Positions 20,986-31,756 are shown, counted from the stretch's first letter. The stretch is 40,191 nucleotides of DNA from Chara braunii (GCA_003427395.1 BFEA01000035.1:4806255-4846445), one strand, 5' to 3'. Numbers and translations are program-made. The notes: generated from the sequence alone by a model not told the origin.

Positions 20986-21246
20986 TGGGTGGACTTACTG
21001 GCTACATCTTCATTCTTGTGTCCCTGCCACAGCTTCGAGCTGGTGACAGTGTGTAGACAGAGGCAGTGACTCAAACTTTCTCGCGTTTTTTTTTTCAGCT
21101 TATTGTTGGTGCAACCCCATCATGATGATAGATAGAAAGAAAAAGGGTTCAGGATGAGATGGGAGAACCCGGAGAAGGGCCACCTCAGGTCCAAACAGGA
21201 CAACAACACAACGCAGCCAGCAATAACTACAAAATAGATTGTGGTA

Positions 21247-21490
21247 AACAAAAGGGACGATAAACTGGACTATTGTAGGGTAGGATTTAAGGGCACTGAT
21301 ATAAAATGAGAGACAACACAACTTATTATGAGCGTAACAGGGTGAAAGGCAGCGCTGCAACAGAGTTTGAGCATATGGTGGCACAAAAGAGATAATAAAC
21401 CAGAGATTGGTAGGGTAGGGTTTAGGGTTTAAGGGAGATGATACAAAACATACTTGACAACATAACTGACTACGGAATGTAACAGGTTCA
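21247..21490. repeat. Tandem duplication with TTTAGGG-like words
   Basis: Unit A (21247-21342) and unit B (21384-21490) share ACAAAAG(A/G)GA, ATAAAC, TAGGGTAGG, TTTAAGGG, GATATAAAA or GATACAAAA, GACAACA and TAACAGGTT-type blocks in the same order. Unit B contains GTTTAGGGTTTAAGGG, one true copy of the plant telomere heptamer plus a near copy. That is too few for an interstitial telomere. Confidence 0.6.
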
Positions 21491-21561
21491 ACTTGACGGT
21501 TTGTGCCGCAATAGGCGTTCACTTGAGCATTAGAAGGTTTTTAGCATGACAGCTGGTCACT

Positions 21562-21636
21562 GGAGGTGGGATGGGTGGGTGGGATGGAGGTGGGATGGGT
21601 GGGTGGGATGGAGGTGGGAGGGGCAGGCAGGGCAGG
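21562..21636 (+). repeat. G-rich tandem repeat (G-quadruplex motif, two copies)
   Basis: A 27-bp unit containing GGGATGGGTGGGTGGG occurs twice, followed by GGTGGGAGGGGCAGG. Each unit has four G3 runs with loops of 1-2 bases, the most stable class of predicted G-quadruplex. Confidence 0.8.
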
Positions 21637-21734
21637 GCCAATGTTGGTCAAGAGAAACAACAAGTCATATGACAAGATACATCCACCGCCTTTGAATTTG
21701 CCGATCCACGATATGGCTGACAAAATGTAATATT

Positions 21735-21861
21735 GGGACGCTGGGCCCGGTTCCCAGCAGGTGCAGCTCCCCACCAATAGATGGAGCCTTCACACTCAGG
21801 GCCCTGCTTAGCGAGAATCCTCTTACCAACTCGCTAAGCAGGACCCCATGGCCTGAAGCTC

Positions 21862-21905
<44 letters not shown>
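21735..21905 (+). mobile_element. LINE-type tail with extra hairpin and A40
   Basis: GGGACGCTGGGCCCGGTTCCC to CCAATAGATGGAGC (21735-21787) is followed by 78 bp and about 40 A residues. That spacer holds a perfect 13-bp stem: CCTGCTTAGCGAG (21803-21815) with CTCGCTAAGCAGG (21830-21842), loop of 14. Stem 1 is GCTGGG/CCCAGC. Confidence 0.75.
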
Positions 21906-21908
<3 letters not shown>

Positions 21909-22240
21909 TTCCAGATGGCTATAGTTTTCGCCGGTTAGATCAGATTCCGTGGTGAGGCCACACTTATTTATATTCCTCATTTCTGTCCGAAGATCAGGAA
22001 GGAAGACCCTAAGTCTGGGAACTGAGAGGAACCCCTCCCCTCCACCTCAAGAGTACGGGCAGCCATATCCTTCTGAACTATGGACCAAGCATGTAAAGAA
22101 ATTATATCTTTCAATGGGGACCTGGTAAAGAGTTTACCTTTCAAGAGCGTATCACGCTACTCGAAATAGCTGCATACTGGACGGGAAGCAGGGATAAGGA
22201 GGCAACTGAGGCAAGTACATGGTCCCGCTGGGTTCATTAA

Positions 22241-22389
22241 AACACCAGTACCTTTCCCATATGTCGGCCACAGGCACTGCACACCACCCCGAAAATCAAG
22301 ACTGGCTGCCCATTCAATTTATCGGCGGCCGCCCTTGAGTTTCAGGCCAGTGCGTCACCCGGAGGCAGGCAGCCTTTCCGGGCTCCACC
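22241..22389. mobile_element. Partial TTAA MITE (left-end copy)
   Basis: TTAA at 22237-22240 is followed by AACACCAGTACCTTTCCCATATGTCGG, matching the left end of copy 1 (ACCACCAGTACTTGGCCCATTATATGTC). The right terminus is missing, and the next MITE begins immediately after. Confidence 0.5.
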
Positions 22390-22393
22390 TTAA

Positions 22394-22543
22394 ACCACCA
22401 GTACTTGGCCCAGCTATCGGCCGGGGGAAAAAATAGAGTAGAAACATTTCTAGCTGGATGAATTTGGGCGCTCCTGTAGTAGCCCGTACATTTCCTAAAA
22501 TTGTGGCGCTTTAAGCGGCACGACTGTAGGAAGTACTGGTGGT
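22394..22543. mobile_element. TTAA-flanked MITE (copy 2, 150 bp)
   Basis: Starts ACCACCAGTACTTGGCCC and ends AAGTACTGGTGGT, with TTAA on both sides (22390-22393 and 22544-22547). The right half (TAGGAAGTACTGG, GCGGCACGACTG, TGAATTTGGGCGCTC) is the inverted counterpart of the left half of the copy at 25178-25338. Confidence 0.75.
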
Positions 22544-22860
22544 TTAATTGGTGGGGTGCTTTCCAAAGACTGCGTCAGCAGCAGGTGGCTTGAAGCCTTG
22601 AACCATCAGTCTGTTCCTTCATACCTTTTCCGATGTGGGCGTGAAAGTGCTGCAAAAAAGCGGTTTGGGCCTACCAGACGGAAAACTTAGGTTTGCAGCC
22701 CCGAGAACTGCTTGTTTTTCTTAGCACCGTGCAGCGCAGCATATCAGAAAAAAGAGGCTTGGATGGACTGGTGGCACCAGTACATCGGAGGCTAAAGTCA
22801 CAAGTCTCAAACAGCCCCGCGCGCCGAGCTTTGCCGTAACTCCAGCGCAGCATTTTTCCT

Positions 22861-23640
22861 TTTTTTTTTTTTTTTTTTTTTTTTTTCCTTTTTTGCCCCC
22901 CGAATAGCCCTTGTGTAAAACCCTCTATCCCGGTGGTGGTAAGAGAACTGTCAGGATTGATTGTTTCTCTGTCGGGCTGCTCCATCTATTGGTGGGGAGC
23001 CGCACCTGCTGGAAACTGGGTCCAGCGTCCCATTGATACATCTTATGACACAGAGATAGCATTTTCCTTTTTTAAGTTTTGGCCAAGAGGCAGTGCTCCA
23101 GTGTTGCTCGGGCGGGTGGTGACGCTCTCCCGCAGTAGGTCCTGGAGCAGATTGGGGACAGAAGGACTCTCTGTGTCTCAGGTTTGTTCTGGACACGAGC
23201 CAGTCCGATGTGGGGAAGCAGTGATGAAGGATCTTCCACTGCAGTGACCTGAGGTAAGTGGGCATCATGTCGGCATAAGTGGCACAGGCCCTCCAGGGCA
23301 GGTCCCCCAGTAGTGCCGGGTCGATGGGTGAGTCCCATTTTCCCACTCTGCCATTCCCACTCGTTCGGGTCAAAAGATAGTCACTGTGCTGCCATTGGGG
23401 TTGAGCATTCGGCAAAGATGCCTAGTTTCTGGTCACCCACCACTCTTATTTGCATGAGGCCTCCCCACTTTGCTTCGCCATCAAGATCTTCATTCTGTGT
23501 GGGCTTTGGCATCCTCTCTCCCGATAGCGTGGGCTTGGAGGCTTCCAAGGAACAGGTGTCATGGTCATTTTTCCGTAGTCTGTAGATAACCAGCGGCAGG
23601 GGCAGGTCCTTGTATTTGATAAGTTAAACTCGATCCCCTG
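22861..23640 (-). pseudogene. LINE C-terminal fragment with 3' tail and A-tail
   Basis: On the minus strand a frame from about 23410 reads through YLRSLQWKILHHCFPTSDWL and NLRHRESFCP, the pattern of the C-terminal zinc region of plant LINE reverse transcriptases (a tryptophan-rich helix, then a Cys-Pro pair). Upstream coding is in another frame (WGGLMQIRVVGDQKLGIF), so at least one frameshift exists. The tail lies at 22979-23031 (GGGACGCTGGACCCAGTTTCC to AATAGATGGAGC), with stem GCTGGA/TCCAGC. About 90 bp further come the A-run at 22861-22888 and its flank. The conserved RT core is not present. Confidence 0.6.
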
Positions 23641-23759
23641 GCTGAACGGTGGGCCCAGTCCTAAGGATGGGCTGCCAAGCTACGGGTATGGCTTCCCGTA
23701 GCATGTTCAGTCTGGTGCCCAAAGAATGAACCCCCAGGTTTTTTATAAGTTTGGGAAAC

Positions 23760-24660
23760 AGCAATGCTGGACGGTGCTGGAGCAAGGTGGTGCAACTCTG
23801 TAACCTAACCTGATTGGAGCATGGGGCCTGGAAGAGCTTTGGTTCGTGTCGAAATTAGCCATGCTGGTGGTGGTCGTAGACTCGTAGGTGGATTGAATAG
23901 GTTTCACCTATCTGATTTGTGATGGGGAGGCTTTTTGACACACATATTCTATTGACTTGGTAGAGTCTGAATGAAAAAAAAAAAAAAAAGTCGGTTGTTC
24001 TTATGAATGTCATAGGACTTTAGGGTTTCTTAGCAATCCATCTTAGGCGGTTTCGATGCTGTTATACTCAGTGATTTGTGGCCGTTTGATGCCAGAACGA
24101 CGCTGGCCGGTGCTGGGGTGTTGCCCTGTAACCTGCTGATGCAGGAGTGTGAGGCCTGGTAGAGAGATCTGGGGATGCTTTGGGGTGGGCATCCCAAGGG
24201 ACGACCAACGGTTGCTGCTGGGATGACACTGGTCGGAGCTGGGGCGAGTTGTGTTGCCCTGTAACCCAGCAGGGTGGGGCCACTGGCATGAGGCCTGGAA
24301 GAGCTCAGCAGGGAGTAAGACGGTGTTGGGAAGTCTTAGAAGGGTTTGTCGGGGAGCCTGAGGGTAGTGAGCATTCGTAGGACCTCTGTGGCAGGTTATT
24401 GCATGAGTAATTCCCTAATAGGTTATTAGATACTCAGGATCCTCCACATGTTTCTGAATCTCATCGTGTTCACAGATTGTTCTCAGCCGAAGCCGGGTAA
24501 TGGCCCTGGTATCTCAAATGACCTCAAACGACCTCAAATGTTCTCAATGATCTGTATAATTCGATATGGGACGCTGGGCCCAGTTCCCAGCATGTGCTGC
24601 TCCCCACGAATAGACTGGAGCACTTGTTCAAAAAAAAAAAAACAAAAAAAAAAACAAGGC
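23760..24660 (+). mobile_element. Second copy of the modular retroposon with LINE tail
   Basis: It has the same modules as 17800-18846: GGTGCTGG, GTAACC, GAGCATGGGGCCTGGAAGAG at 23775-23850, then two more at 24090-24160 and 24225-24305. The last 190 bp hold TTCTCAGCCGAAGCCGGGTAA, a small CTCAAAYGAC triplication and the tail ATGGGACGCTGGGCCC to GACTGGAGC (24568-24621), then an A-rich end. Stem 1 is GCTGGG/CCCAGC. Confidence 0.6.
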
Positions 24661-24786
24661 TCTATGATGCAAAATTACCAAATTAGAATCCAGATTAAAA
24701 GGAAAGATGGACTTCCAGAAAAGCTACGGGTTGAGATGTTGAGGGATTCCCAGCCTCATTTGATTACGTTATAATATAAGCTGCAA

Positions 24787-24788
<2 letters not shown>

Positions 24789-24828
<40 letters not shown>
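24789..24828. repeat. Poly-A tract (about 40)
   Basis: An uninterrupted A-run after GCAACTT. It is probably the tail of another plus-strand retroposon starting after 24660. Confidence 0.8.
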
Positions 24829-24831
<3 letters not shown>

Positions 24832-24904
24832 ACTTCCAGAAAATTATATCTGAGCTACAAAATGAACCACATGTACCCCACCCAGCTATTTTTTCAGAGT
24901 CTTG

Positions 24905-25040
24905 GTGCATGCACCGACACAACTTTCGGGGGTTCGCTGCGCAAGCCAAAACCAGGCACGCGTTGGTTTTTGTTTTTTATGTTTTTGGCGTGCAGGGCGA
25001 AATTATGTTCAGCATTAATAGCTGGTTGGGTACTGGTGGT
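24905..25040. mobile_element. Partial TTAA MITE (right-end copy)
   Basis: CGTGCAGGGCGAAATTATG, TTCAGCATTAATAGCTGG and GGTACTGGTGGT match the right half of copy 1. The flanking tetramer is AACA instead of TTAA, and no left terminus is visible. Confidence 0.5.
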
Positions 25041-25177
25041 AACAATCCGACTAAGATACGCATACATGTACACATTTAGAAAAAGGATCTATAGGTCAGA
25101 CCTTCGAATCTTCAAGAAATCAAATTAGGAATATAGAATTTAACTTTTATGTATTATAATAGAAATTTAGGAATTGA

Positions 25178-25338
25178 ACCACCAGTACTTCCTAAAGTCG
25201 TACCCGTAAAAGAGCCGCGGCTTTAGGAAATGTACGGGGCCACTACAAAAGCGCCCAAATTCATCCGACTAGAAACTTTCATAGTACTTCATGCTCTGTT
25301 CTTTTTCGTGGCCAATAGCTGGCCCGAGTACTGGTGGT
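25178..25338. mobile_element. TTAA-flanked MITE (copy 3, 161 bp)
   Basis: Starts ACCACCAGTACTTCCTAAAG and ends CCCGAGTACTGGTGGT. The left flank is TTGA (one mutation) and the right flank TTAA. It is inverted relative to copy 2, with matching internal GGAAATGTACGGG and GCGCCCAAATTCATCC blocks. Confidence 0.72.
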
Positions 25339-26436
25339 TTAAACTTTGTGTATTTGAACCTTTGAAAATCAGAGAGATCTATTAGGATTGGAAATAAGGG
25401 GATTACGAATTCAGGAATTTGAGATTTAGGAATTAGATTTTAAGCATTGAGAGTAGATGTCCAGAAACTAAGAATTATACTCATCAACGAAGTTAACATG
25501 ATTATTAACCAACACAAACTTAGAGAAACCCAATGCCACTTTGCTTGTCGGTGATGAGCAACCGGGCCTGCGCCCCCCAAAATAGATGGGGCACCACGTG
25601 TGGGTTTAAAAAAAAAAAAAAAAAAAAAAGGAAGAACAGCATACAAAGCTATCCCATCAGTGCCATTCAACACGCCCCTCTCCCCTCTGGACCTCACCAT
25701 CTCCTTCATCGGCACCAAGGCATGCTGACCGCCTCGTGGTCGACTACACAACTCAACCACTATTACAAAAGGCCAAAAGACGAAGACCATCAGACCCAAG
25801 TTTAAGTTAACATCTACAGTGATTGAAACCGCGTTGCAAGCCAAGACCACCATGACTGAGCCTGTCAGCAGCCCTTTGCAGGCAGCCCCGAGAGGGTAGG
25901 GGACATCATCATCACAGTGGTCGCACCCAAGACCAATATAACAAGATAGAATCCTCCAGCTTAAGAAGAATAGCAATCCTGTTGGGCATCTAGAGCATCC
26001 ATGAGAAAGCATCGTCCCAACCCGTGCACGAGGTGGTAACCGCCCTACCACCATCACCCAAACACAGACCCCCAACCCTCTGCACAAAGTGGAAATCTCA
26101 TAAATTGACCCGATTTATGTGGAAATTTCAAACTTTTGAGGGTGTGGCGTCCTTAAAACGCCCGACCCCTTCGATGTATCTGGACTTAGCTGAAGTCGGG
26201 GGGGGTATCTGGACTTGGCGTGCATCCAGGGGGGAGGGCGTTTTCATAACGCCGTACCCTCAAGAGGAACAAAAGAACTCCCACAAGAAAGGAAAGTTGA
26301 AAAAACATTCCATTTATAAAAAAATCTTAATATTTTAAAATTATCATTACAAACTTCTTCCGATTCTAAAATTTTCAGTTTTTGAAAAGTTTTCATCTAA
26401 AAATGAGTTTTTTTTCCAACTACATCTATTTGTTGA
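25339..26436. other. No gene seen; degenerate tail and AT-rich DNA
   Basis: Near 25558-25629, ACCGGGCCTGCGCC, then AATAGATGGGGC and an A22 run, look like a badly decayed LINE tail. A long minus-strand frame through here (25440-26087) includes the A22 run as polyphenylalanine and has no domain, so I do not call it a gene. 26280-26436 is AT-rich. Confidence 0.45.
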
Positions 26437-26611
26437 AGATGGAGTGAAAGTTCGGATGAGTTTATGAAATGTTTTAATTAAACTTTCATTTTACTATAAC
26501 AATATATTATAATTAAGATTAGATCAACCTAGTTATGACCAGGACTTCTTACAGTAGAATGATAATCCAATTTAAAAAACCCATAGACTCATCCAGACTT
26601 TCATTCCATCT
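26437..26611. mobile_element. 175-bp MITE, AGATGGARTGAAAG ends
   Basis: AGATGGAGTGAAAGTTCGG, then ATGAGTTTATG, at the left is mirrored by CATAGACTCATCC and AGACTTTCATTCCATCT at the right: about 30 bp with 5 mismatches. The AT-rich centre also mirrors weakly. Target duplication is not evident. Confidence 0.6.
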
Positions 26612-26897
26612 CTAGCACACAGTTCAAACAAGAAAGGATACTCCTTTCTTGGAAGGAAAGTTTTCAAGTAAGACGAAAATTTTTAAAAGTGGAATGACCT
26701 AGGCTACAAGTCGGCCTGGCCGGGTCACCCTATTTTCCCGAACGGTCCGGCCGTGCAAGGACCAAGGAAGGTCCTAGCAAAAGAAAAAAGAAAAAAAACT
26801 CAACAAAATCCTTAAAAAAACTATGTTATGTAGAAAAATAAATTGAACAACTTTTGTCTCAGGGTCATATCGACGCAGAGGACAGGACTTGATCCTG

Positions 26898-27395
26898 GAC
26901 CAGGCGGATCAGAGTATTGGAACTGTCTGTTAGGGCCTTTTGAGACCAATTGTTTGTTTTGCTTTTTCTTTCCTTGTTTTGGCAGTGCCTGTTTGTCGGC
27001 GGTAGTTAGAATATTGGATGAATGAGTAGTTTAGTGTTGTAACCTTTGGCGGATTAGCGGACATCCTGCCTCTGATGAGGGGGACTGGTCCGACTGACAT
27101 TTTGAAGTTTGACGATAAATAGGTAGACATTAGCGGGACTAATCCTCTTGGGCTCCCGCGGCGTTTGGTTGACCGTGACGACGGTGAGCCGAAGCCCGGG
27201 GCGGAACGTGGAGAGAAGGTGGTTCTTGGGTGTGTAGGAACGTTTTGTGGAAACCCGGTTTGGTTTGTCACTGTCTACTTGTCTACCGTCACCTCGGTGA
27301 CTATGTGTTCCTTTGCACTGTGTGCCTTCACTATGTGTTTACATCTGCTTTCACTGCGTGTTTGTCACTACCGTGTGTGAACCAACATCATAATC
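26898..27395 (+). repeat. Pseudo-LTR, upstream copy
   Basis: Begins GACCAGGCGGATCAGAG and ends CAACATCATAATC. It differs from the downstream copy at about ten positions, mostly transitions, plus a 1-bp indel after CTGATGAGGGG. It presumably carries promoter and processing signals; none is identified with confidence. Confidence 0.9.
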
Positions 27396-27597
27396 GTTTA
27401 ACGCATGCGTGAACTTATCTGGGGAAGTGTACCAGATTAAAGTGAGCGTCATTAACGGGCAATATACCGCTTGTTACGTTGGACGAAGAGGATACGTTTG
27501 GTGAAGAGTTCATTGTCTGAAGTTGTGAAGCTATCAGCAAGCAAGAGTGTTATCAAGTTGAGCAGTGAAGCGTGAAAATCGATACTATCGAGGAGTG

Positions 27598-28581
27598 ATG
27601 TCAAGTTCGGATCGTCGAGAAGATGAGAGGGATAGACGACCTTATAGGTCATCGGTGAAATGTTTTAAGTGCGACGAAGCAGGACACTACGCGCATCAAT
27701 GCCCATATCGTGACAAGCGGCAGTTTTCCAGCAGACCGTCCACGTCAATGGACTCAAGGCAATCGCGTTCCCCGAGGAGATATGAAACTCAGCGGAGAGA
27801 GTCCTCCCCGAAGAGGGGATCCTTCCTTCAAGATCAAGTTGCTGATCTCGCCAAGGGATTGGCTACGATGAAGAAACATTTTGATCAAGTTCGAGCGAAG
27901 AAATTAGAGAAGGCTCGTCGGAAACTCGAGAAGAAGCGCGAAGAAGAAGTAGAGAGACTGAGAGAGGAAGAAGAGAAAACACATTTGACACAGGAGGAGG
28001 CACGTCGCGAAGCCAAGAAACGGAAGAAGAAGGAAAAGGTTAAACAAGAGGCTGATTTGAAAGTTGCTCTGAAGAAGGATGTCACTATGCACGAAGCTAT
28101 GCTCATGAGCGAAATCAAAGATGATTGGATCAAACAATGGAAGACTACGGTTCTTCCAACTCTTGGTGGAGGAGGACGTGATGGGAAAGGGAAGAAGCAA
28201 GTAAGTTTTGAGACCACAGGGGGTAGATAGACAGAATGAAGCAGCGAAGGTAGCGAGGCGAGCGTAACACAAGAATTGAGCAAAAATACCAAACGCTTGT
28301 GTATTACTAAGAAGAGGAAGAGAACCGAGGATCTGCCGATTGCTGACAGTCCACCTATGGAGGCGCCTCCGAAGCGTACCCCTAAGCGTGGGGTAGTCGG
28401 AATCGGCGAACGAAGCCCACGCGCTACACATGCCCGAACGAAGGGGACACGTACTCCAATTCTAGCGAAGAAGAAGTCACCTATTAAGACGCCAGTATCG
28501 AAGTACACGAATCGCAAGGAATCCCCTCCGAGCGGAAAGTTGTCGTCAGCCAGCAAATCGTTGACCCGCCTGCGGTTTTGA
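27598..28581 (+). pseudogene. PLE N-terminal region: CCHC knuckle and basic coiled coil
   Basis: The first in-frame ATG is at 27598. Residues 22-35 form a textbook zinc knuckle (CFKCDEAGHYAHQC, C-x2-C-x4-H-x4-C). After an Arg/Ser-rich stretch, residues ~95-165 are a highly charged Lys/Glu/Arg helix likely to form a coiled coil. Stops at 28228 (TAG) and 28237 (TGA) interrupt the frame. It then continues through a Lys/Arg/Pro-rich, nuclear-localisation-like segment to a TGA at 28579. A Gag-like nucleic-acid-binding role is inferred. The frame is the same as that of the downstream endonuclease, so this was probably one polyprotein or two closely spaced frames. Confidence 0.75.
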
Positions 28582-29583
28582 GGCACGATCATGCGAGAAC
28601 TGAAAGACTGCAACGCCGATGAGCTCTAACGTTTCTGTAAAAACGAAGGTATCGCGTACGGAGGTAAGATTGATGCCATATTCGATCTGGCCGAGCACCG
28701 TTCCCAACGACAATTTCCCTGCGTCGGTCCTGCCCCCGAAATTATTCCGATTAGTGAGTCTGTCGAGAACGAGGTTAGCGAGCCAACAGAACACACGGAG
28801 TGATTTGTCATTTCCCCCGTCCAGTGGATAAAAGTATGTAGATATGTTACCAGTAAGAGGTGCGGGCAAGTATCCGTTGATCGGAAGTGGGAGAAATTAC
28901 TACAAGTGATCGTGATATTGTTAGCTCTATCTACGCAGATACGGTGGTTGCAGAAATATGTGGATCGTTGGATTCGTCTGTATAAGCTATACCGTCTTGA
29001 TTTCCTGGATAAGCATGGGGTCGTTTATGTTGTTGTATCCCCATATTGTAAACATGCTTATGTTGGGAAGACGGGTCGTACCTGCGACGTGAGATGGCGA
29101 GAGCATTTATACGTAGTTCGGAAACGTACTCAGTCCCACTTTCATCGTTGGTTGTCTTCCTTTGGCATAGGTAACTATGTGCTGCTTCCGGTTGATGTTT
29201 TTGATGGTAAGGATCTGGCTAGATTGGAGGAACTGTACATTGCTAGGTAGTCTCCGTTTTTGAATTCCAACGGCACAAGGAAGTCTAAGAAGCTGGGAAA
29301 TAGAAAACTCGGTCGGAAGGAAAGGGGTAGAGGGAAGGCTATCAGACCGTTTGAGCGTAGAATTGAACCTGTACGTTTTTATTGTTATCGGACAGGCGTT
29401 GACTTTCTTGACCTTTACACTTGTTTGGACAGTGTCCAAGACTCAGGAAAAGATTTATGGCAGTTTAAATCGAAGGGTGGTACTGATTGGACACCAGCAT
29501 GGAAGAAACTATCCCGAATGTTCGGTGATAGTAAAGTGAAGATTGATGGCGAGTGTCGACCACTAAAAGAGTGTAAGCTGTAG
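28582..29583 (+). pseudogene. PLE SAP-like segment and GIY-YIG endonuclease
   Basis: The same frame continues. At 28591-28710, MRELKDCNADEL, a TAA, then RFCKNEGIAYGGKIDAIFDL resembles a SAP/HeH DNA-binding helix pair. A TGA follows at 28801. The endonuclease lies at about 29019-29280: VVYVV (GIY-like), AYVGKT (YIG-like), RWREH with the catalytic Arg, LARLEELYIA with the metal-binding Glu, and SPFLN with the terminal Asn. A TAG at 29248, just after the Glu-containing helix, replaces a likely Trp. A basic linker (GRKERGRGKAIRPFERR) leads toward the RT, with another TAG at 29581. This domain would cut target DNA to prime reverse transcription. Confidence 0.8.
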
Positions 29584-31756
29584 TTGGAAAGGGGAGGCGA
29601 TTTTGAGATTGTACATGTCGTGAAGTGGCAAGCAAAATGTAAATTTATGAAGAATGTGTTAATTGGAATTTTGAGGAATCCTCAAAAGTTGAGCGATATC
29701 TATAAGTGGGGGATGAGTGCGGTTCTTAGGCTTTACCGAGTGATCAAAGACTTTTCCAGGAATTCCACTCGTAAGTATTTACGAAGATTGGTCTCTCGGT
29801 GTTTTCGGGACAAATTCAACTTAAGTTTCGCTTCAGATCTTACACTCCGGATTAAGTATGATGACCAAGTTGTGATTTCTGAAGTTAGGAAGGTGGCTAA
29901 CGACGTTTTGATGAGTTGTCCCTTGCCGTTATGTTTTGTTCATCGCGCATGGAGGAAAATTCGGATAGTAGGAACAAAAAATCCTACCATTGCCGATTTG
30001 TTGCATAACCATCGAAGAGCTTCCTTGAGTGGTGTGCTTTCCTGCAATTGTGCAGGTATGATTTTCCCTCGCGTGAACGGACATGTGATGTTCAGACTGA
30101 GTGAGGTAGCGGACTTGCACCCACTCTTGTCAAACGCGAACAACATTCCTATTGTCGAACGGACAGACAGACTCAGCCTTTTACGTGAAGAGATTAGTGC
30201 AGGTTTTAAACGCTGGAAGAATCTGAATGATTTTGTTCCGGACTGCTCCACTTTGGATTTGACCACTTGCATCACAGATGGGGACCAAGTGTCCAACTGT
30301 ATCCGTCAAGGATGTGTTAGCTTTGAAACAGAGATTGGAAGGTTTGGTAATCGCCCCAGTGGATAGGAATCCAGACGAATCCGTTGTGCTATGCCCTGGT
30401 ACTTATTATGAAGCAATGATGGCGACATTCGTGTGTAACCCCGAATACCGGATTATTCCCTACTCGAAAAAAGAAGCCTTACGAGAATTGCGGGAAGACG
30501 TTAGACGAAAGAACTTGAACCGGGTAGTGCAGTGGGAAACCAAAAGGACGTTTGGCGCTGCGTACGTAATTCCGAAACATAAGGACTTGTGCCGTTTCAG
30601 GCCGATCTGTCCTTCATATATGGAACCAATGGCACGTACTGCACGCTTGATGAGTAGAGTCTTTAATCACCTGCTCTACAACTTACCGAAGGATTGACAT
30701 TTTAATTTGAAATCGGTGTCGGACCTTACCGGGAGCTTGGACAAAATTAACAGGAAGCTGAGTAAACTGGGAGGCATACGACAGATCTCCTCCTACTCCT
30801 TCGACGTGAAGGAGATGTTCAGCAAGTTGCCTCACAGCGTAATGCTGCAAGCCATCGACTGGATTGTCAATCACTTCCTGTCCAAGGGTTTTCAATTCAT
30901 CCGAGTCAACACACGTGGGAAGGGAGAAACCTTTGGGGTCACCACAGGAGCTGATCACTGGAAAAAGCTTGATCTGACTGATATTGTGAAATTTGTCTAT
31001 GTTGAGGTTGAACATACCTTCTGTTTCGCGACTGGAGTCTTGTTGAAGCTAGAATTGGGTGTACTCATGGGTAAGAGCATGAGCACCCCGATTGTTTGCA
31101 TCATGTGTGCATATTCTGAATATCAGATGATGCATTCCCTGGGGAGGTTGAACCGCTGTTTTGGGGCATTAAGACTGATCGACGATGTTCTGTTGGTCAT
31201 TTAGAGTAGAAATGAGGCAATGAGAAGGAGTATTTTTGAAGGACTTACAGGTTGCTATCCAGAGAACTTGTCCCTGAAAAGGACTGATGACAACTCTGGA
31301 ATTTTGGAATTTCTGGGCTGTCAAATTTGTACACAGCAGAATTACCCATTCCTGGGTAGTGTGCAGTTGTCCAGGAACAAGTCCAGCATCTGGGGTGAGG
31401 AACCCTTGAAGATACAGAACGGACAGTTCTTCTATTCCTGGGGAAGTAAGAAGCATAAGAGCGCAGTAATTGGGAGCCATCTGCACCGTATCAATCAGAA
31501 CACGTCGATACGATCGGAGATTCCGGTGAAAGTATTGGGACTCCAACAAGAACTGGTGAAAAAAAATTTTCCCATCAAGTTTGTGAATAGAGTTTTTCGG
31601 CGCTACGGTGACAGAAGAGACCAACTCTGGAAGAATACCATAATCTCATTTGTGACACATAAGTTCGGCGTTTACTGTGTTTGGATTTTTACCACAGGGT
31701 TTGATTGTTCGACCAGGCGGATCAGAGTATTGAAACTGTCTGCTAGGGCCTTTTGA
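29584..31756 (+). pseudogene. PLE reverse transcriptase
   Basis: The linker at 29584-30280 includes NPTIADLLHNHRRASL and a Cys-x-Cys pair (SCNCAG). A frameshift in ATGGGGACC near 30285 moves the frame. Then come VIAPVDRNPDESVVL, AYVIPKHKD and RFRPICPS, which fit PLE RT motifs 1-2. SFDVKEMFSKLP has the first catalytic Asp, LMGKSMSTPI is motif B, RLIDDVLLV is the DD active site and LEFLGCQI follows as motif D/E. In-frame stops are TGA 30695 and TAG 31202, both at likely Trp positions. The frame ends inside the downstream terminal repeat at 31756. Key catalytic residues survive but the protein cannot be made in one piece. Confidence 0.85.

Noticed and set aside
21406-21440. Interstitial telomere repeat
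   Set aside because: Only one exact TTTAGGG plus a near copy inside a tandem duplication, far short of an array.
25440-26087. A 215-codon minus-strand open frame
   Set aside because: It runs through an A22 homopolymer as polyphenylalanine and through a decayed LINE-tail remnant, and has no recognisable domain.
27072-27110. CTGATGA in both pseudo-LTRs (27072-27078 and 31885-31891) as a hammerhead ribozyme
   Set aside because: A GGAC/GTCC-like stem follows, but the required GAAA is replaced by GACTGAC and no short stem III with an NUH site is present. It may be a decayed motif; not supported as a ribozyme.
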